The notes under the pieces: model-generated
The model's input: the letters and a program-made list of their open reading frames with translations, nothing else
Databases searched by the model: none
What the model was told of the DNA's origin: nothing
Made by a program: the position numbers and the translations under genes
Assembly (NCBI RefSeq): GCF_014654675.1
Contig: NZ_BNBC01000002.1
Coordinates: 351,743 to 415,742, forward strand
Reading direction: 5' to 3'
Length of the DNA stretch: 64,000 bases
Source of the DNA: Streptomyces spiralis
Lineage (GTDB): Bacteria; Actinomycetota; Actinomycetes; Streptomycetales; Streptomycetaceae
Part shown: piece after piece, positions 7,572 through 15,343 of the stretch
Numbering within the stretch: the first letter of the stretch is position 1
Layout: every line of letters starts with the position of its first letter

Positions 7572-8279
7572 TCAGCCCAGCTGCTCGTGCAGGAAGGCGA
7601 CCGTGCTCCGCCAGGCGCGGTCGGCCGCGTCGGGGTCGTGGCTGGGACGGCGGTCGTTGAGGAAGGCGTGGCCCGCCGGGTACAGGCGCAGGTCCGGAGT
7701 GGTGCCGGTCTGCCGCCGCAGAGTCTCGCGCAGCTCCTCGACCTGCTCCGGCGGGATGCTCCGGTCCCGTTCCCCGTAGTGGCCGAGGATGCGGGCTCGC
7801 AGCCCGGAGAAGTCGGGCAGCTCGCCCCGGATCACGCCGTAGAACGGCACCGCCGCGCTCACCCGCGGTTCGACGGCCGCCAGGTACAGCACGAAGCCGC
7901 CGCCCATGCAGAAGCCGACCGCGCCGACCGTGTCCGAGGTGACCTCGGGCAGCGACAGCAGATGGCCGACCGCGCCGGAGAGCAGTTCGACGCCGCGGGA
8001 GACCGGCAGGGCCTTCATCAGGCGCTGCGCCTCCCCGGAGTCGTGGGCCACGCTCCCGCCGTACAGGTCGGGGGCGAGGGCGACGAAGCCCTCGGCGGCG
8101 AACCGGTCGGTGACCTCGGCGATGTGGTCGGTCAGCCCCCACCACTCCTGGATGACGAGGACCCCCGGCCCCCGCCCGGACGGGGGCAGTGCGAGATAGC
8201 CGTGGGCGGTGGCTCCCGCGCTGGGGAAACTGACGTTCTGGCGGGCGGGGACCTCGGCGGGCTCGGGCTGCTCGGGCAC
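7572..8279 (-). CDS. Dienelactone hydrolase family protein
   Basis: About 235-residue alpha/beta hydrolase of the DLH family, whose founding member opens dienelactones in chloroaromatic breakdown; most homologues have unknown esters or lactones as substrates. Visible landmarks are VIQEWWGLTDHIAEVTDRFAAEG near the N-terminus, the Cys nucleophile in GAVGFCMGGGF, an acidic residue in HYGERDRSIPPEQV and the catalytic His in YPAGHAFLND, giving the Cys-Asp-His triad. The GTG at 8279 is preferred because AGGAGT lies 8 nt upstream; an ATG at 8336 would add a 19-residue Pro/Ala-rich extension not seen in the family. Confidence 0.86.
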   Translation of the reverse strand: MPEQPEPAEVPARQNVSFPSAGATAHGYLALPPSGRGPGVLVIQEWWGLTDHIAEVTDRFAAEGFVALAPDLYGGSVAHDSGEAQRLMKALPVSRGVELLSGAVGHLLSLPEVTSDTVGAVGFCMGGGFVLYLAAVEPRVSAAVPFYGVIRGELPDFSGLRARILGHYGERDRSIPPEQVEELRETLRRQTGTTPDLRLYPAGHAFLNDRRPSHDPDAADRAWRSTVAFLHEQLG

Positions 8280-8450
8280 GGTGCTCAACTCCTGTGCGTT
8301 CGCTTCGGGCGCCGGGCCGGGTCGGCACGGCGTCATGTGACGGAAGGCCGGACGCCTTCCTTCCGGATCTCTACCGCGTCACCGAGTCCCCTCATAATGG
8401 GCATCCGGCGCAGCCGCGAGCAGGTGACCGGCACCGTGCCGACCACAGCT

Positions 8451-8468
8451 GACTACAATGGTGTAGAC
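8451..8468 (+). promoter_or_regulatory. BlaI/MecI-type operator
   Basis: CTACA (8453-8457) and TGTAG (8462-8466) form an inverted repeat around ATGG, extended by GA/AC with one mismatch. The TACA-N4-TGTA core is the kind of dyad bound by BlaI/MecI repressors, and it lies 44 nt before the BlaI-like gene. Autoregulation of the following pair is likely. Confidence 0.65.
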
Positions 8469-8511
8469 GGCCCACCGGACTGCGCGACGAAGACGGGGTG
8501 AGGAACGTCCC

Positions 8512-8883
8512 ATGACCGACGCGAAGGACGAACGCAGGCCGGCCGGTGAGCTCGAATCGAGTGTCATGGCCGTCCTGTGGGCGGGCGACGCCCCCCTGAC
8601 CCCGGGGCAGGTCCAGCTGAGCCTCGGGAGCGACCTGGCTCGCACCACGGTGACCACGATCCTGACCCGGCTGCACGACAAGGGCGTGGTCGAACGCCGC
8701 CGCCAGGGCCGCGGCTACGCCTACTACCCCGTCCAGGACGCACACGGACTGACCGCCCGCCGCATGCACTCCGAACTCGACCGCGACACCGACCGCGAGA
8801 CCGTCCTCGCCCGCTTCGTCGCCCAGCTCAGCCCCGACGACGAGCGCGTCCTGCGCGACCTGCTCGAATCCGGTGAGCGATGA
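8512..8883 (+). CDS. BlaI/MecI/CopY family transcriptional repressor
   Basis: 123-residue winged-helix repressor. LESSVMAVLWAGDAPLTPGQVQLSL is the N-terminal helix pair, RTTVTTILTRLHDKGVVERRRQGRGYAYYPV the recognition helix and wing, and the C-terminal helices (FVAQLSPDDERVLRDLLE) the dimerisation part that is cleaved in BlaR1-controlled systems. The stop overlaps the start of the M56 peptidase by four bases (ATGA), so the two are co-translated. In related pairs the repressor responds to beta-lactam or copper stress; no beta-lactamase gene is next to this one, so the target genes are unknown. A matching dyad lies upstream. Confidence 0.92.
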   Translation: MTDAKDERRPAGELESSVMAVLWAGDAPLTPGQVQLSLGSDLARTTVTTILTRLHDKGVVERRRQGRGYAYYPVQDAHGLTARRMHSELDRDTDRETVLARFVAQLSPDDERVLRDLLESGER

Positions 8884-9809
8884 CCGCCCTGCTGCTTCTG
8901 CCGCTGCTGCTGCCCCTCGCCGCGCCCGTGCTGGCCCGGCGCACGCTCGACCGGCTGGCGCCCGTGGCGGCACTGTGGGTGATCACCGTCTGCGCGCTGG
9001 TGCTCGCCGGCTGCTCGCTGGCCGCGCTGGGCGTCTTCGTCCTCACCGGCCTGCTCAAGCTGCCCGTCTTCGCCACCCTGGGCGAACTGGTGCACCCGCT
9101 GCCCACCGCTCCCGACCTGGTGGTCCTGCCGGCAGCCGTGGTATCGGTGGCGGCGCTCGCCGGGTTCGCGGGCACGTTCGGGCGCGCCACGCTCCGGGAG
9201 ATACGGGCCTTCCGCAGCGCCCGCACCGAGGCCGGCCGCAGGCCCGCCGCGGGCGATCTGTGCGTCGTCGACTCCCCGCACCCGGACGCCTACGCCCTGC
9301 CCGGCCGCCCGCACCGCATCGTGGTCACCACGGCGATGCTGCGCAGCCTCGACGCCGCCGAACGCGAAGCGCTGTTCGCCCACGAGCGCGCCCACAACCG
9401 GGGCGGCCACCACTACTTCCTGGCCGCCGCCGAACTCGCCGCGCACTGCCATCCCGCGCTGCGCCCGGTGCGCGCCACCATCCGCCTCGCGGTCGAACGC
9501 GCGGCCGACGAGGCCGCCGCCGCGGCCGTCGGCGACCGCCGGCTGACCGCCCGTGCCATCGCCCGCGCCGCCCTGGCCGGCCAGGCCACCCGCTCGGCGC
9601 GCCCGGAGTTCGCCCCCGCCGTCGCCTCCGGTCCGGTGCCGCACCGCGTGAAGGCCCTTCTCGCGGCCCCGCGTGCCGCGCGCCGGGCCGCGGCCTGGAT
9701 CGCCGCGCTGCTGCTGGCCTGCACCACGGCCTCCTTCGCCGCCTCGGCGACCGGCATGCTCGACGTCCACCACAGGGTGGAGATCGCGCAGGGCGAAGAG
9801 TCCCGCTGA
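8880..9809 (+). CDS. M56 family membrane metallopeptidase (BlaR1-like, no sensor domain)
   Basis: 309-residue integral membrane protease. Hydrophobic segments lie at about 1-20, 30-60 and 80-100, with a last one at 265-285 (AAWIAALLLACTTASFAASATG). The cytoplasmic zinc site HERAH (HExxH) lies in EREALFAHERAHNRGGHHYF, and the third ligand is probably the Glu in VERAADEAAAAAVG. It lacks the extracellular penicillin-binding domain of BlaR1, as most actinobacterial homologues do, so its trigger is not obvious. It is translationally coupled to the BlaI-type repressor that it probably inactivates. Confidence 0.9.
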   Translation: MTALLLLPLLLPLAAPVLARRTLDRLAPVAALWVITVCALVLAGCSLAALGVFVLTGLLKLPVFATLGELVHPLPTAPDLVVLPAAVVSVAALAGFAGTFGRATLREIRAFRSARTEAGRRPAAGDLCVVDSPHPDAYALPGRPHRIVVTTAMLRSLDAAEREALFAHERAHNRGGHHYFLAAAELAAHCHPALRPVRATIRLAVERAADEAAAAAVGDRRLTARAIARAALAGQATRSARPEFAPAVASGPVPHRVKALLAAPRAARRAAAWIAALLLACTTASFAASATGMLDVHHRVEIAQGEESR

Positions 9810-9916
9810 AAAGGCTTCAGGCCCAGGACCGACGGAGGTCCGAACCGTCGGACCCCGTCCCGCGCACCCCCGCCGCCGCCCGCCGCGGAGCTGACTGGCG
9901 CGCGCGGGGTTTTACG

Positions 9917-9922
9917 TATAAC
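9917..9922 (+). promoter_or_regulatory. Candidate -10 box of the glyoxalase gene
   Basis: TATAAC at 9917-9922 sits in an unusually AT-rich patch (GTTTTACGTATAACC) 35 nt before the ATG at 9958. No convincing -35 at normal spacing is present, so this is tentative. Confidence 0.35.
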
Positions 9923-9957
9923 CTCACCCGTCAATCGCACGTCCCCGAAAGGCCCCG

Positions 9958-10350
9958 ATGAGACGCATCGCCCTGGTCACCCTCGTTGTCGACGACTACG
10001 ACGAGGCGGTCCGCTTCTACACCGAGGCCCTCGGCTTCCACCTCGTGGAGGACACCCCGCGGCCGGACGGCTCCCGCTGGGTCGTCGTGGAGCCCGGGAG
10101 TGAAGCCGCCGGCACCGGTCTGGTGCTGGCCCGTGCCAAGGGCGAGGCCCAGCAGGGCCGCGTCGGCGACCAGACCGGCGGACGCGTCGGGTTCTTCCTG
10201 CACACCGACGACTTCGCCCGCGACCACGCCCGGATGACCGCCGCCGGCGTGACCTTCCTGGAGGAGCCGCGGCACGAGCCGTACGGGACCGTCGCCGTCT
10301 TCCAGGACCTGTACGGCAACCGCTGGGACCTGCTCCAGCCCGCCGGCTGA
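9958..10350 (+). CDS. VOC (glyoxalase/bleomycin resistance) superfamily protein
   Basis: 130 residues with two beta-alpha-beta-beta-beta modules. The first is [31 protein letters not shown], the second [26 protein letters not shown], ending in [22 protein letters not shown], where the Glu/Asp metal ligand region (here FQDLYGN) is typical of the extradiol/glyoxalase-like group. The substrate is unknown; such small proteins may be lyases, isomerases or antibiotic-binding proteins. GAAAGG precedes the ATG. It may be read through into adenosine deaminase, which starts 47 nt later on the same strand. Confidence 0.87.
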   Translation: MRRIALVTLVVDDYDEAVRFYTEALGFHLVEDTPRPDGSRWVVVEPGSEAAGTGLVLARAKGEAQQGRVGDQTGGRVGFFLHTDDFARDHARMTAAGVTFLEEPRHEPYGTVAVFQDLYGNRWDLLQPAG

Positions 10351-10396
10351 CCCTTCTGCCGCTTCCTCGAACCACCTGCCCAAGGAAAGACCCGCC

Positions 10397-11467
10397 ATGA
10401 CTGCTACGCGCGTAGACACCGAAGTGATCCGCCGCCTCCCCAAGGCCGTGCTGCACGACCACCTCGACGGCGGGCTGCGCCCCGCCACCGTCGTCGAACT
10501 CGCGGACGCGGTCGGCCACACCCTGCCCACCACCGACCCCGACGAGCTCGCCGCCTGGTACTACGAGGCCGCCAACTCCGGTGACCTGGTCCGCTACATA
10601 GCGACCTTCGAGCACACCCTGGCCGTCATGCAGTCCCGCGAAGGCCTGCTGCGCACGGCGGAGGAGTACGTCCTCGACCTCGCCGCCGACGGTGTCGTCT
10701 ACGCCGAGGTGCGCTACGCCCCCGAGCTGAACACGGCCGGCGGCCTGACGATGCGCGAGGTCGTGGAGACCGTGCAGGAGGGTCTCGCCGCCGGCATGGC
10801 CAAGGCGGCCGCGGCCGGGACCCCCGTGCGCATGGGCACGCTGCTGTGCGGCATGCGCATGTTCGACCGGGTCCGCGAGGCCGCCGACCTCGCCGTCGCC
10901 TACCGTGACGCGGGCGTCGTCGGCTTCGACATCGCCGGCGCCGAGGACGGCTTCCCGCCCGCCGACCACCTGGCCGCCTTCGAGCACCTGCGCCGCGAGA
11001 GCGTGCCGTTCACCATCCACGCCGGCGAGGCGTACGGCCTGCCCAGCATCCATCAGGCGCTCCAGGTGTGCGGTGCCCAGCGCATCGGCCACGGTGTGCG
11101 CATCACCGAGGACATCGTGGACGGCAAGCTCGGCCGCCTCGCGGGCTGGGTGCGCGACCGCCGCGTCGCCCTGGAGATGTGCCCGACGTCCAATCTCCAG
11201 ACCGGGTGCGCCACCTCGATCGCGGAGCATCCGATCACGGCCCTGAAGGACCTCGGCTTCCGCGTCACCCTCAACACCGACAACCGTCTGGTCTCCGGCA
11301 CCACCATGACCCGCGAGATGTCGCTGCTGGTCGAGGAGGCGGGCTGGACGGTCGAGGACCTGCGCACCGTCACGGTCAACGCGGTCAAGAGCGCGTTCAT
11401 CCCGTTCGACGAGCGCAGGGCCCTCATCGAGGAGGTCGTCCTGCCCGGCTACGCGGCCGCGCTCTGA
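10397..11467 (+). CDS. add: Adenosine deaminase
   Basis: 356-residue zinc amidohydrolase converting adenosine (and deoxyadenosine) to inosine in purine salvage. It has [10 protein letters not shown] (residues 20-29, the two metal His), HAGEAYG (the third His plus catalytic Glu), RIGHGVRI (active-site His) and [11 protein letters not shown] (metal-binding Asp; the usual text is NTDDP, here NTDNR as in the actinobacterial subfamily). Length is as expected. AAGGAAAG before the ATG serves as ribosome site. Its last 19 bases overlap, tail to tail, the end of the DinB-like gene on the other strand. Confidence 0.95.
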   Translation: MTATRVDTEVIRRLPKAVLHDHLDGGLRPATVVELADAVGHTLPTTDPDELAAWYYEAANSGDLVRYIATFEHTLAVMQSREGLLRTAEEYVLDLAADGVVYAEVRYAPELNTAGGLTMREVVETVQEGLAAGMAKAAAAGTPVRMGTLLCGMRMFDRVREAADLAVAYRDAGVVGFDIAGAEDGFPPADHLAAFEHLRRESVPFTIHAGEAYGLPSIHQALQVCGAQRIGHGVRITEDIVDGKLGRLAGWVRDRRVALEMCPTSNLQTGCATSIAEHPITALKDLGFRVTLNTDNRLVSGTTMTREMSLLVEEAGWTVEDLRTVTVNAVKSAFIPFDERRALIEEVVLPGYAAAL

Positions 11468-11964
11468 AGCAGCCCGCGCACATAGGCGGCCTGTCCGACG
11501 TGCTGAAGATCGTCGGACAGGACGCTGACCAGACGCACGCCGAGGGTGACCGGGGGATCCCAGCCCTCGTCCACGACGCGTTCGAGGTCCTTGGCGGTCA
11601 GGCCGCGCAGGGCCTGGAGAGTCTGCTCGTGGACGGCGTCGTAGTACCCGGTCAGCAGGTCGGCGGACTCGACGCGCACCTTCGCGACCTTCGCGGCCGT
11701 GTGCCCGTAACCGGTGTCGTGGCGCGGCAGGTCCAGGCCGAAACGCTTCTCCCAGCCCTGGGACAGCCATACCTGGTCGAGGCCGAAGGCGTCGGCGACA
11801 TGGTCGTCCTGGACCCGGGTGAGATGCCAGACGAGCCAGGCGGGGGAGTTGGCGTCGGGAGCCGGACGGGCGTGCAGCTCGTCCGGTCCGAGGCCGTCGA
11901 GAACGGCATGGACTTCTTCCTGGATACGGCCGTAGCCGTCGATGAGGATGTCCTTCGCATGCAT
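11449..11964 (-). CDS. DinB-like / DUF664 family protein (mycothiol-dependent maleylpyruvate isomerase-type fold)
   Basis: 171 residues from the ATG at 11964 ([18 protein letters not shown]). A four-helix DinB/YfiT fold is indicated by [19 protein letters not shown] and [16 protein letters not shown]; His in [10 protein letters not shown] and in DLQHVGQ would form the usual three-His metal site. Many actinobacterial members are mycothiol S-transferases, but activity here is unproven. The first potential codons upstream of 11964 lie in the intergenic region before the LysR gene. The final 19 bases overlap the end of add in the opposite direction. Confidence 0.86.
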   Translation of the reverse strand: MHAKDILIDGYGRIQEEVHAVLDGLGPDELHARPAPDANSPAWLVWHLTRVQDDHVADAFGLDQVWLSQGWEKRFGLDLPRHDTGYGHTAAKVAKVRVESADLLTGYYDAVHEQTLQALRGLTAKDLERVVDEGWDPPVTLGVRLVSVLSDDLQHVGQAAYVRGLLQSAAA

Positions 11965-12043
11965 GCGTCCACCATCGCGCATCGCACGCCTTGACGCGCC
12001 CGGAATCCAGCCGGTCGCCTCGGGTGCCGCGCCTCTCGATCCG

Positions 12044-12970
12044 TCAGGATCCGGCCCTGTCGGCGTCCGCCCTGTCGGCCCCGGCCCTGTCGACTCGCGA
12101 TTCCAGGAGTGTGACCAGGGCGCGGGCCGCCGGGCTGGTTGCCTGCTCGGGCGGCAGCAGGACGACGGTCTCGTACGGCCGTTCACCCGTGCCCTTGAAC
12201 GGCAGCGCGGTGAGCGACGGACGCTTGTGCCGGAAATGCCGGGGTACGACCGCGATGCCCAGGTTCTCGTCGACCAGATCGAGCAGACCGTGCACGTCGT
12301 TGACCTCCAGTGGCACCGTGCGGTCCACGCCCGCCGCCGAGAAGGCCGCGTCGGTGACGCGGCGCGGACCCCAGTCCGGGTGGAAGTCGACGAAGACCTC
12401 ACCGCTCACCTCCTCCGGGGTGAGCGGTGCGCCCGCCGCCGCGAACCGGTGGCCGGGATGACACAGCACCGTCATCGGCTCGCCGGCCAGAGCCACCGAA
12501 CGCAGCTGGTCGGTGTCCGCCTGGGTCCGGTAGGTGAACGCCAGGTCGAGCCGGCCCGCCGCGACCCCCTCCGCGAGCGCTCCCGAGCCCGCCTGCCGCA
12601 GCCGGATCTCCACTTCCGGATGGCGCCGCCGGAACGCGGCGAGCAGTCCCGCCACGTCCACCCCCGCGATGCACTGCTCGGTGCCCAGTGTCAGTGTGCC
12701 GCGCAGCACACCCTGCACCGCGGCCACCGCCTCGTGCGCCGCCCGGACCTGCGCCAGGATCCGCTCCGCCTCGCCGAGCAGCGCACGCCCGGCCTCGGTG
12801 AGCGTCACCCGGCGCGTGGTGCGCACGAACAGCGGGGCCCGCAACTCCCGCTCCAGCGCCCGGATCGACGCCGACAGACCCGACTGCGACACCATCAGCC
12901 GCTCCGCCGCCCGGGTGAAGTGCTGGTCCTCGGCGACGGCGACGAAGTGCTGGAGATGGCGCAGTTCCAT
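12044..12970 (-). CDS. LysR-family transcriptional regulator
   Basis: 308 residues. The N-terminal winged helix-turn-helix is MELRHLQHFVAVAEDQHFTRAAERLMVSQSGLSASIRALERELRAPLF, residues 1-50, followed by a type 2 periplasmic-binding effector domain (GTLTLGTEQCIAG, FTYRTQADTDQL, DVHGLLDLVDENLGIAVVPRHFRHKRP). The C-terminus ends in a short Ala/Asp/Arg repeat (RAGADRADADRAGS), an odd low-complexity tail. It is divergent from an aldo/keto reductase, with a perfect T-N11-A operator against its own start codon, so it very likely regulates itself and that neighbour. The co-inducer is unknown. Confidence 0.92.
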   Translation of the reverse strand: MELRHLQHFVAVAEDQHFTRAAERLMVSQSGLSASIRALERELRAPLFVRTTRRVTLTEAGRALLGEAERILAQVRAAHEAVAAVQGVLRGTLTLGTEQCIAGVDVAGLLAAFRRRHPEVEIRLRQAGSGALAEGVAAGRLDLAFTYRTQADTDQLRSVALAGEPMTVLCHPGHRFAAAGAPLTPEEVSGEVFVDFHPDWGPRRVTDAAFSAAGVDRTVPLEVNDVHGLLDLVDENLGIAVVPRHFRHKRPSLTALPFKGTGERPYETVVLLPPEQATSPAARALVTLLESRVDRAGADRADADRAGS

Positions 12971-12971
12971 G

Positions 12972-12994
12972 ATTGAGAAGACTAGTCGCTCAAT
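12972..12994. promoter_or_regulatory. LysR-type T-N11-A operator
   Basis: ATTGAG (12972-12977), 11 bases, then CTCAAT (12989-12994): a perfect 6-bp inverted repeat containing the T-N11-A LysR signature. It begins one base upstream of the regulator's start codon, in the region shared with the divergent aldo/keto reductase. Confidence 0.75.
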
Positions 12995-13108
12995 CCCATC
13001 GGATTCTCCTGTTGGACCGCTGCCCGCGGGCGGCGCGAGAGTAGGACACCGAAGAGACCCGAGCAGGACACCGGAAGCCTCGCCGTACCAACCCTTCATG
13101 GAGTCGCG

Positions 13109-14101
13109 TTGTACACCGCCCACCCCGACCGCTACGCCGACATGCCCTACCGGCGCACCGGACGCAGCGGCCTCAAGCTGCCCGCGCTGTCGCTCGGCCT
13201 GTGGCACAACTTCGGCCCGGACCGCCCGGTGGAGACCCAGCGGGCCATCCTGCGCCGCGCCTTCGACCTCGGCGTCACCCACTTCGACCTGGCCAACAAC
13301 TACGGCCCGCCGCCCGGCGCCGCCGAGTCCGCCCTCGGCGAGGCGCTGCGGGCGGACTTCGCGCCGTACCGCGACGAGCTGGTGATCTCCACCAAGGCCG
13401 GCTACCTCATGTGGCCCGGTCCGTACGGCGAATGGGGCTCGCGCAAGTACCTGATGTCGTCGCTGGACCAGAGCCTGAAGCGCATGGGCCTGGAGTACGT
13501 CGACATCTTCTACTCGCACCGCCCCGACCCGGAGACTCCGCTGGAGGAGACGATGGGCGCGCTGCACTCGGCGGTGCAGCAGGGCAAGGCCCTGTACGTC
13601 GGCGTCTCCAACTACTCCGCCGAGCAGACCCGTGAGGCCGCACGGATCCTCGGCGAGCTGGGCACCCCGCTGCTGATCCACCAGCCGCGCTACTCGATGC
13701 TCGACCGCCGCCCCGAGGAGGAGGGTCTCCTCGACGCGCTCGACGAGCTCCAGGTCGGGTCCATCGCCTACTCCCCGCTGGAGCAGGGCCTGCTCACCGC
13801 CCGCTACCTCGACGGCATCCCCGAGGACTCCCGGGCGGCGAGCGACAGCCCCTTCCTCAGCTCCGACGCGGTGACCGGGGAGCTCGTGGGCAGGCTGCGC
13901 ACCCTGGACGAGATCGCCAAGTCCCGGGGCCAGTCGCTGGCGCAGCTGGCCCTGGCCTGGGTGCTGCGCGGCGGCCGGGTGACCTCCGCCCTCGTCGGCG
14001 CGAGCAGCCCGCAGCAGCTGGAGGACAGCGTCGCCGCGATCCGCAACCTGGACTTCGACGCGGAGGAACTGGCCCGCATCGACGCGGTCGTCAGGCCGTG
14101 A
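13109..14101 (+). CDS. Aldo/keto reductase (L-glyceraldehyde 3-phosphate reductase-like)
   Basis: 330-residue NADPH-dependent TIM-barrel reductase of the YghZ/Kv-beta-like branch. The catalytic tetrad is visible: Asp in VTHFDLANNYG, Tyr in the same motif, Lys in LVISTKAGYLMWPG and His in DIFYSHRPDPETP. The cofactor-binding region is seen as VLRGGRVTSALVGASSPQQLEDS. The physiological carbonyl substrate is not known; methylglyoxal or L-glyceraldehyde 3-phosphate are typical for this group. The start is a TTG at 13109 with GGAG five bases upstream; an ATG later (MPYRRTGRSG) would remove 11 residues. It probably belongs to the regulon of the divergent LysR gene. Confidence 0.88.
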   Translation: MYTAHPDRYADMPYRRTGRSGLKLPALSLGLWHNFGPDRPVETQRAILRRAFDLGVTHFDLANNYGPPPGAAESALGEALRADFAPYRDELVISTKAGYLMWPGPYGEWGSRKYLMSSLDQSLKRMGLEYVDIFYSHRPDPETPLEETMGALHSAVQQGKALYVGVSNYSAEQTREAARILGELGTPLLIHQPRYSMLDRRPEEEGLLDALDELQVGSIAYSPLEQGLLTARYLDGIPEDSRAASDSPFLSSDAVTGELVGRLRTLDEIAKSRGQSLAQLALAWVLRGGRVTSALVGASSPQQLEDSVAAIRNLDFDAEELARIDAVVRP

Positions 14102-14130
14102 GCTCGTGAGGTCGTAGGCGTCGCGTCCGT

Positions 14131-14170
14131 GAGGCGGCCGCCCACCGGTGCACCGGTGGGCGGCCGCCTC
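14131..14170. terminator. Perfect 40-nt palindromic terminator
   Basis: The 20 bases 14131-14150 (starting GAGGCGGCCGCCC) are followed immediately by their exact reverse complement (14151-14170), giving a very stable stem between the convergent aldo/keto reductase and SnoaL-like genes. Confidence 0.85.
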
Positions 14171-14207
14171 GCCGTTTCGCCCGTCCCCTCGTGCGGGCGG
14201 CACGTCC

Positions 14208-14591
14208 TCAGGCGCCGGCCGGCACCCGGTCCAGGAAGCCGAGCACGGTACGGATACGGTCCTCGCCGTCCAGGGTGATCACGTCGAAACCGGCGACCGG
14301 GGCCGAACCGTCCACCTCGCTCACCAGCTCCCAGGCGAAGCGGGCGGTGTCGTGGTGACCGTCCACGGTGCCGGTGAGCCGGAAGACGAACCCGGGGAAC
14401 TGCTGCTGCGCCGCGGTGATCAGGCCCGTGATCTGCTCGTGGCCGCTGACGTCGGCGAGCGGGTCGGTGTAGCTGCCGTCGGGGGCCCAGGCGGCCGCCA
14501 CCGCCTTGCCGAGGGCCTCCGCGCCCTTGGCGTTCCAGGCCCCCAGGTAGCGGGCGGCGGCGCTCTCGTAACGGTCGGTCTGTGCGGACAT
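14208..14591 (-). CDS. SnoaL-like / NTF2-fold protein
   Basis: 127 residues with the cone-shaped NTF2 fold: N-terminal helices RYESAAARYLGAWNAKGAEALGKAVAAAWAPDGSYTDPLADVSG, then HEQITGLITAAQQQFPGFVFRLTGTVDGHHDTARFAWELV and the final strands VAGFDVITLDGEDRIRTVLGFLDRVP. The family includes polyketide cyclases, ketosteroid isomerase relatives and non-enzymatic proteins; the Asp/His needed for SnoaL cyclase action cannot be assigned with confidence. It stands alone, ending at a strong bidirectional hairpin. The 329-bp region on its other side carries paired inverted repeats. Confidence 0.85.
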   Translation of the reverse strand: MSAQTDRYESAAARYLGAWNAKGAEALGKAVAAAWAPDGSYTDPLADVSGHEQITGLITAAQQQFPGFVFRLTGTVDGHHDTARFAWELVSEVDGSAPVAGFDVITLDGEDRIRTVLGFLDRVPAGA

Positions 14592-14702
14592 GGGGAATCA
14601 GCCTCCATCGAGGGCGTCGGTACGGGGTACTGGTCGGAACCCGGATCTCCGTGGTCGGCGACCCGATGCGACAACCATGCCCGGGGCGCGGGGGAGGGCG
14701 CG

Positions 14703-14739
14703 ATTACCGCCGGGGTAATGGTCCGCGTACCGCCGCGGT
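14703..14739. promoter_or_regulatory. Two related inverted repeats 23 bp apart in a 329-bp divergent region
   Basis: ATTACC-GCCGG-GGTAAT (14703-14719) is a perfect 6-bp inverted repeat. ACCGC-C-GCGGT (14729-14739) is a perfect 5-bp one. Both contain ACCGCCG, and their centres are 23 bp (about two helical turns) apart, as expected for cooperative operators. They lie in the gene-free region 14592-14920 between the SnoaL-like gene (-) and a hypothetical gene (+). I see no other clear signal there. Confidence 0.4.
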
Positions 14740-14920
14740 GACGTTCCGCGCTGTTTCGGCCACAGCGCGCGCTGAATATGCCAGGAGACTGGCCGGAATG
14801 TCGTGGTGACTCTGTTTCAGGAGTGAACATACTCGAAGGCCAGGGACGCATCACCGCACAGGAGCCGCATCGGGGAAAGAGGCACGACCAGCAGGCGGAC
14901 GCCGCCACGGGGGAGGAGCT

Positions 14921-15331
14921 GTGCACGACGAATTCCTGTGCCATGTCACCGCGTACGGCGTGTGCGACGGCCGTCGTATCGGTGTACCGCTCGGCACCTA
15001 CCGGGCACCCACCCTGGCCCTGGCCCTGTGGTGGCTGCGCGACCGCGCCTCCTGGATCGCCGACCGGCTCGACCCCGGCCCCGAGACCCCGTACGTGCCC
15101 TCGGGCGCGCTCGTCCCGGTGCCGGAGGACGTGCCCGACGTGCCCGGCGTCCTCCGGGCCTGGTGCGCCGACCCGGTCCGTCAGGAACTGGTGGCCGACG
15201 AGCTGGCCGGCGGACGGCTGGTGCGGATCGCGGCGGGCGACGACACCACCGAGTACGAACTCCTCGCGGAGTCCGTGGACGCCCTCCGCATGCAGCGAAC
15301 CATCCCGGCGCTGGTCCTGCCGATGGCCTGA
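14921..15331 (+). CDS. Hypothetical protein, Streptomyces-specific
   Basis: 136 residues, not recognised. The start GTG at 14921 follows a strong GGGAGGAGCT ribosome site. The sequence begins MHDEFLCHVTAYGVCDGRRIGVPLGTYRAPTLALALWWLRDRASWIADRL, a mixed beta then amphipathic helical start, then a Pro-rich middle (PGPETPYVPSGALVPVPEDVPDVP) and ends ALRMQRTIPALVLPMA. No signal peptide or membrane segment is evident, and the protein is acidic. It is convergent with the streptophobe gene, 12 bp away, with no obvious terminator between. The pair of inverted repeats at 14703-14739 may govern it. Confidence 0.7.
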   Translation: MHDEFLCHVTAYGVCDGRRIGVPLGTYRAPTLALALWWLRDRASWIADRLDPGPETPYVPSGALVPVPEDVPDVPGVLRAWCADPVRQELVADELAGGRLVRIAAGDDTTEYELLAESVDALRMQRTIPALVLPMA

Positions 15332-15343
15332 CCAGGGCAGGCC

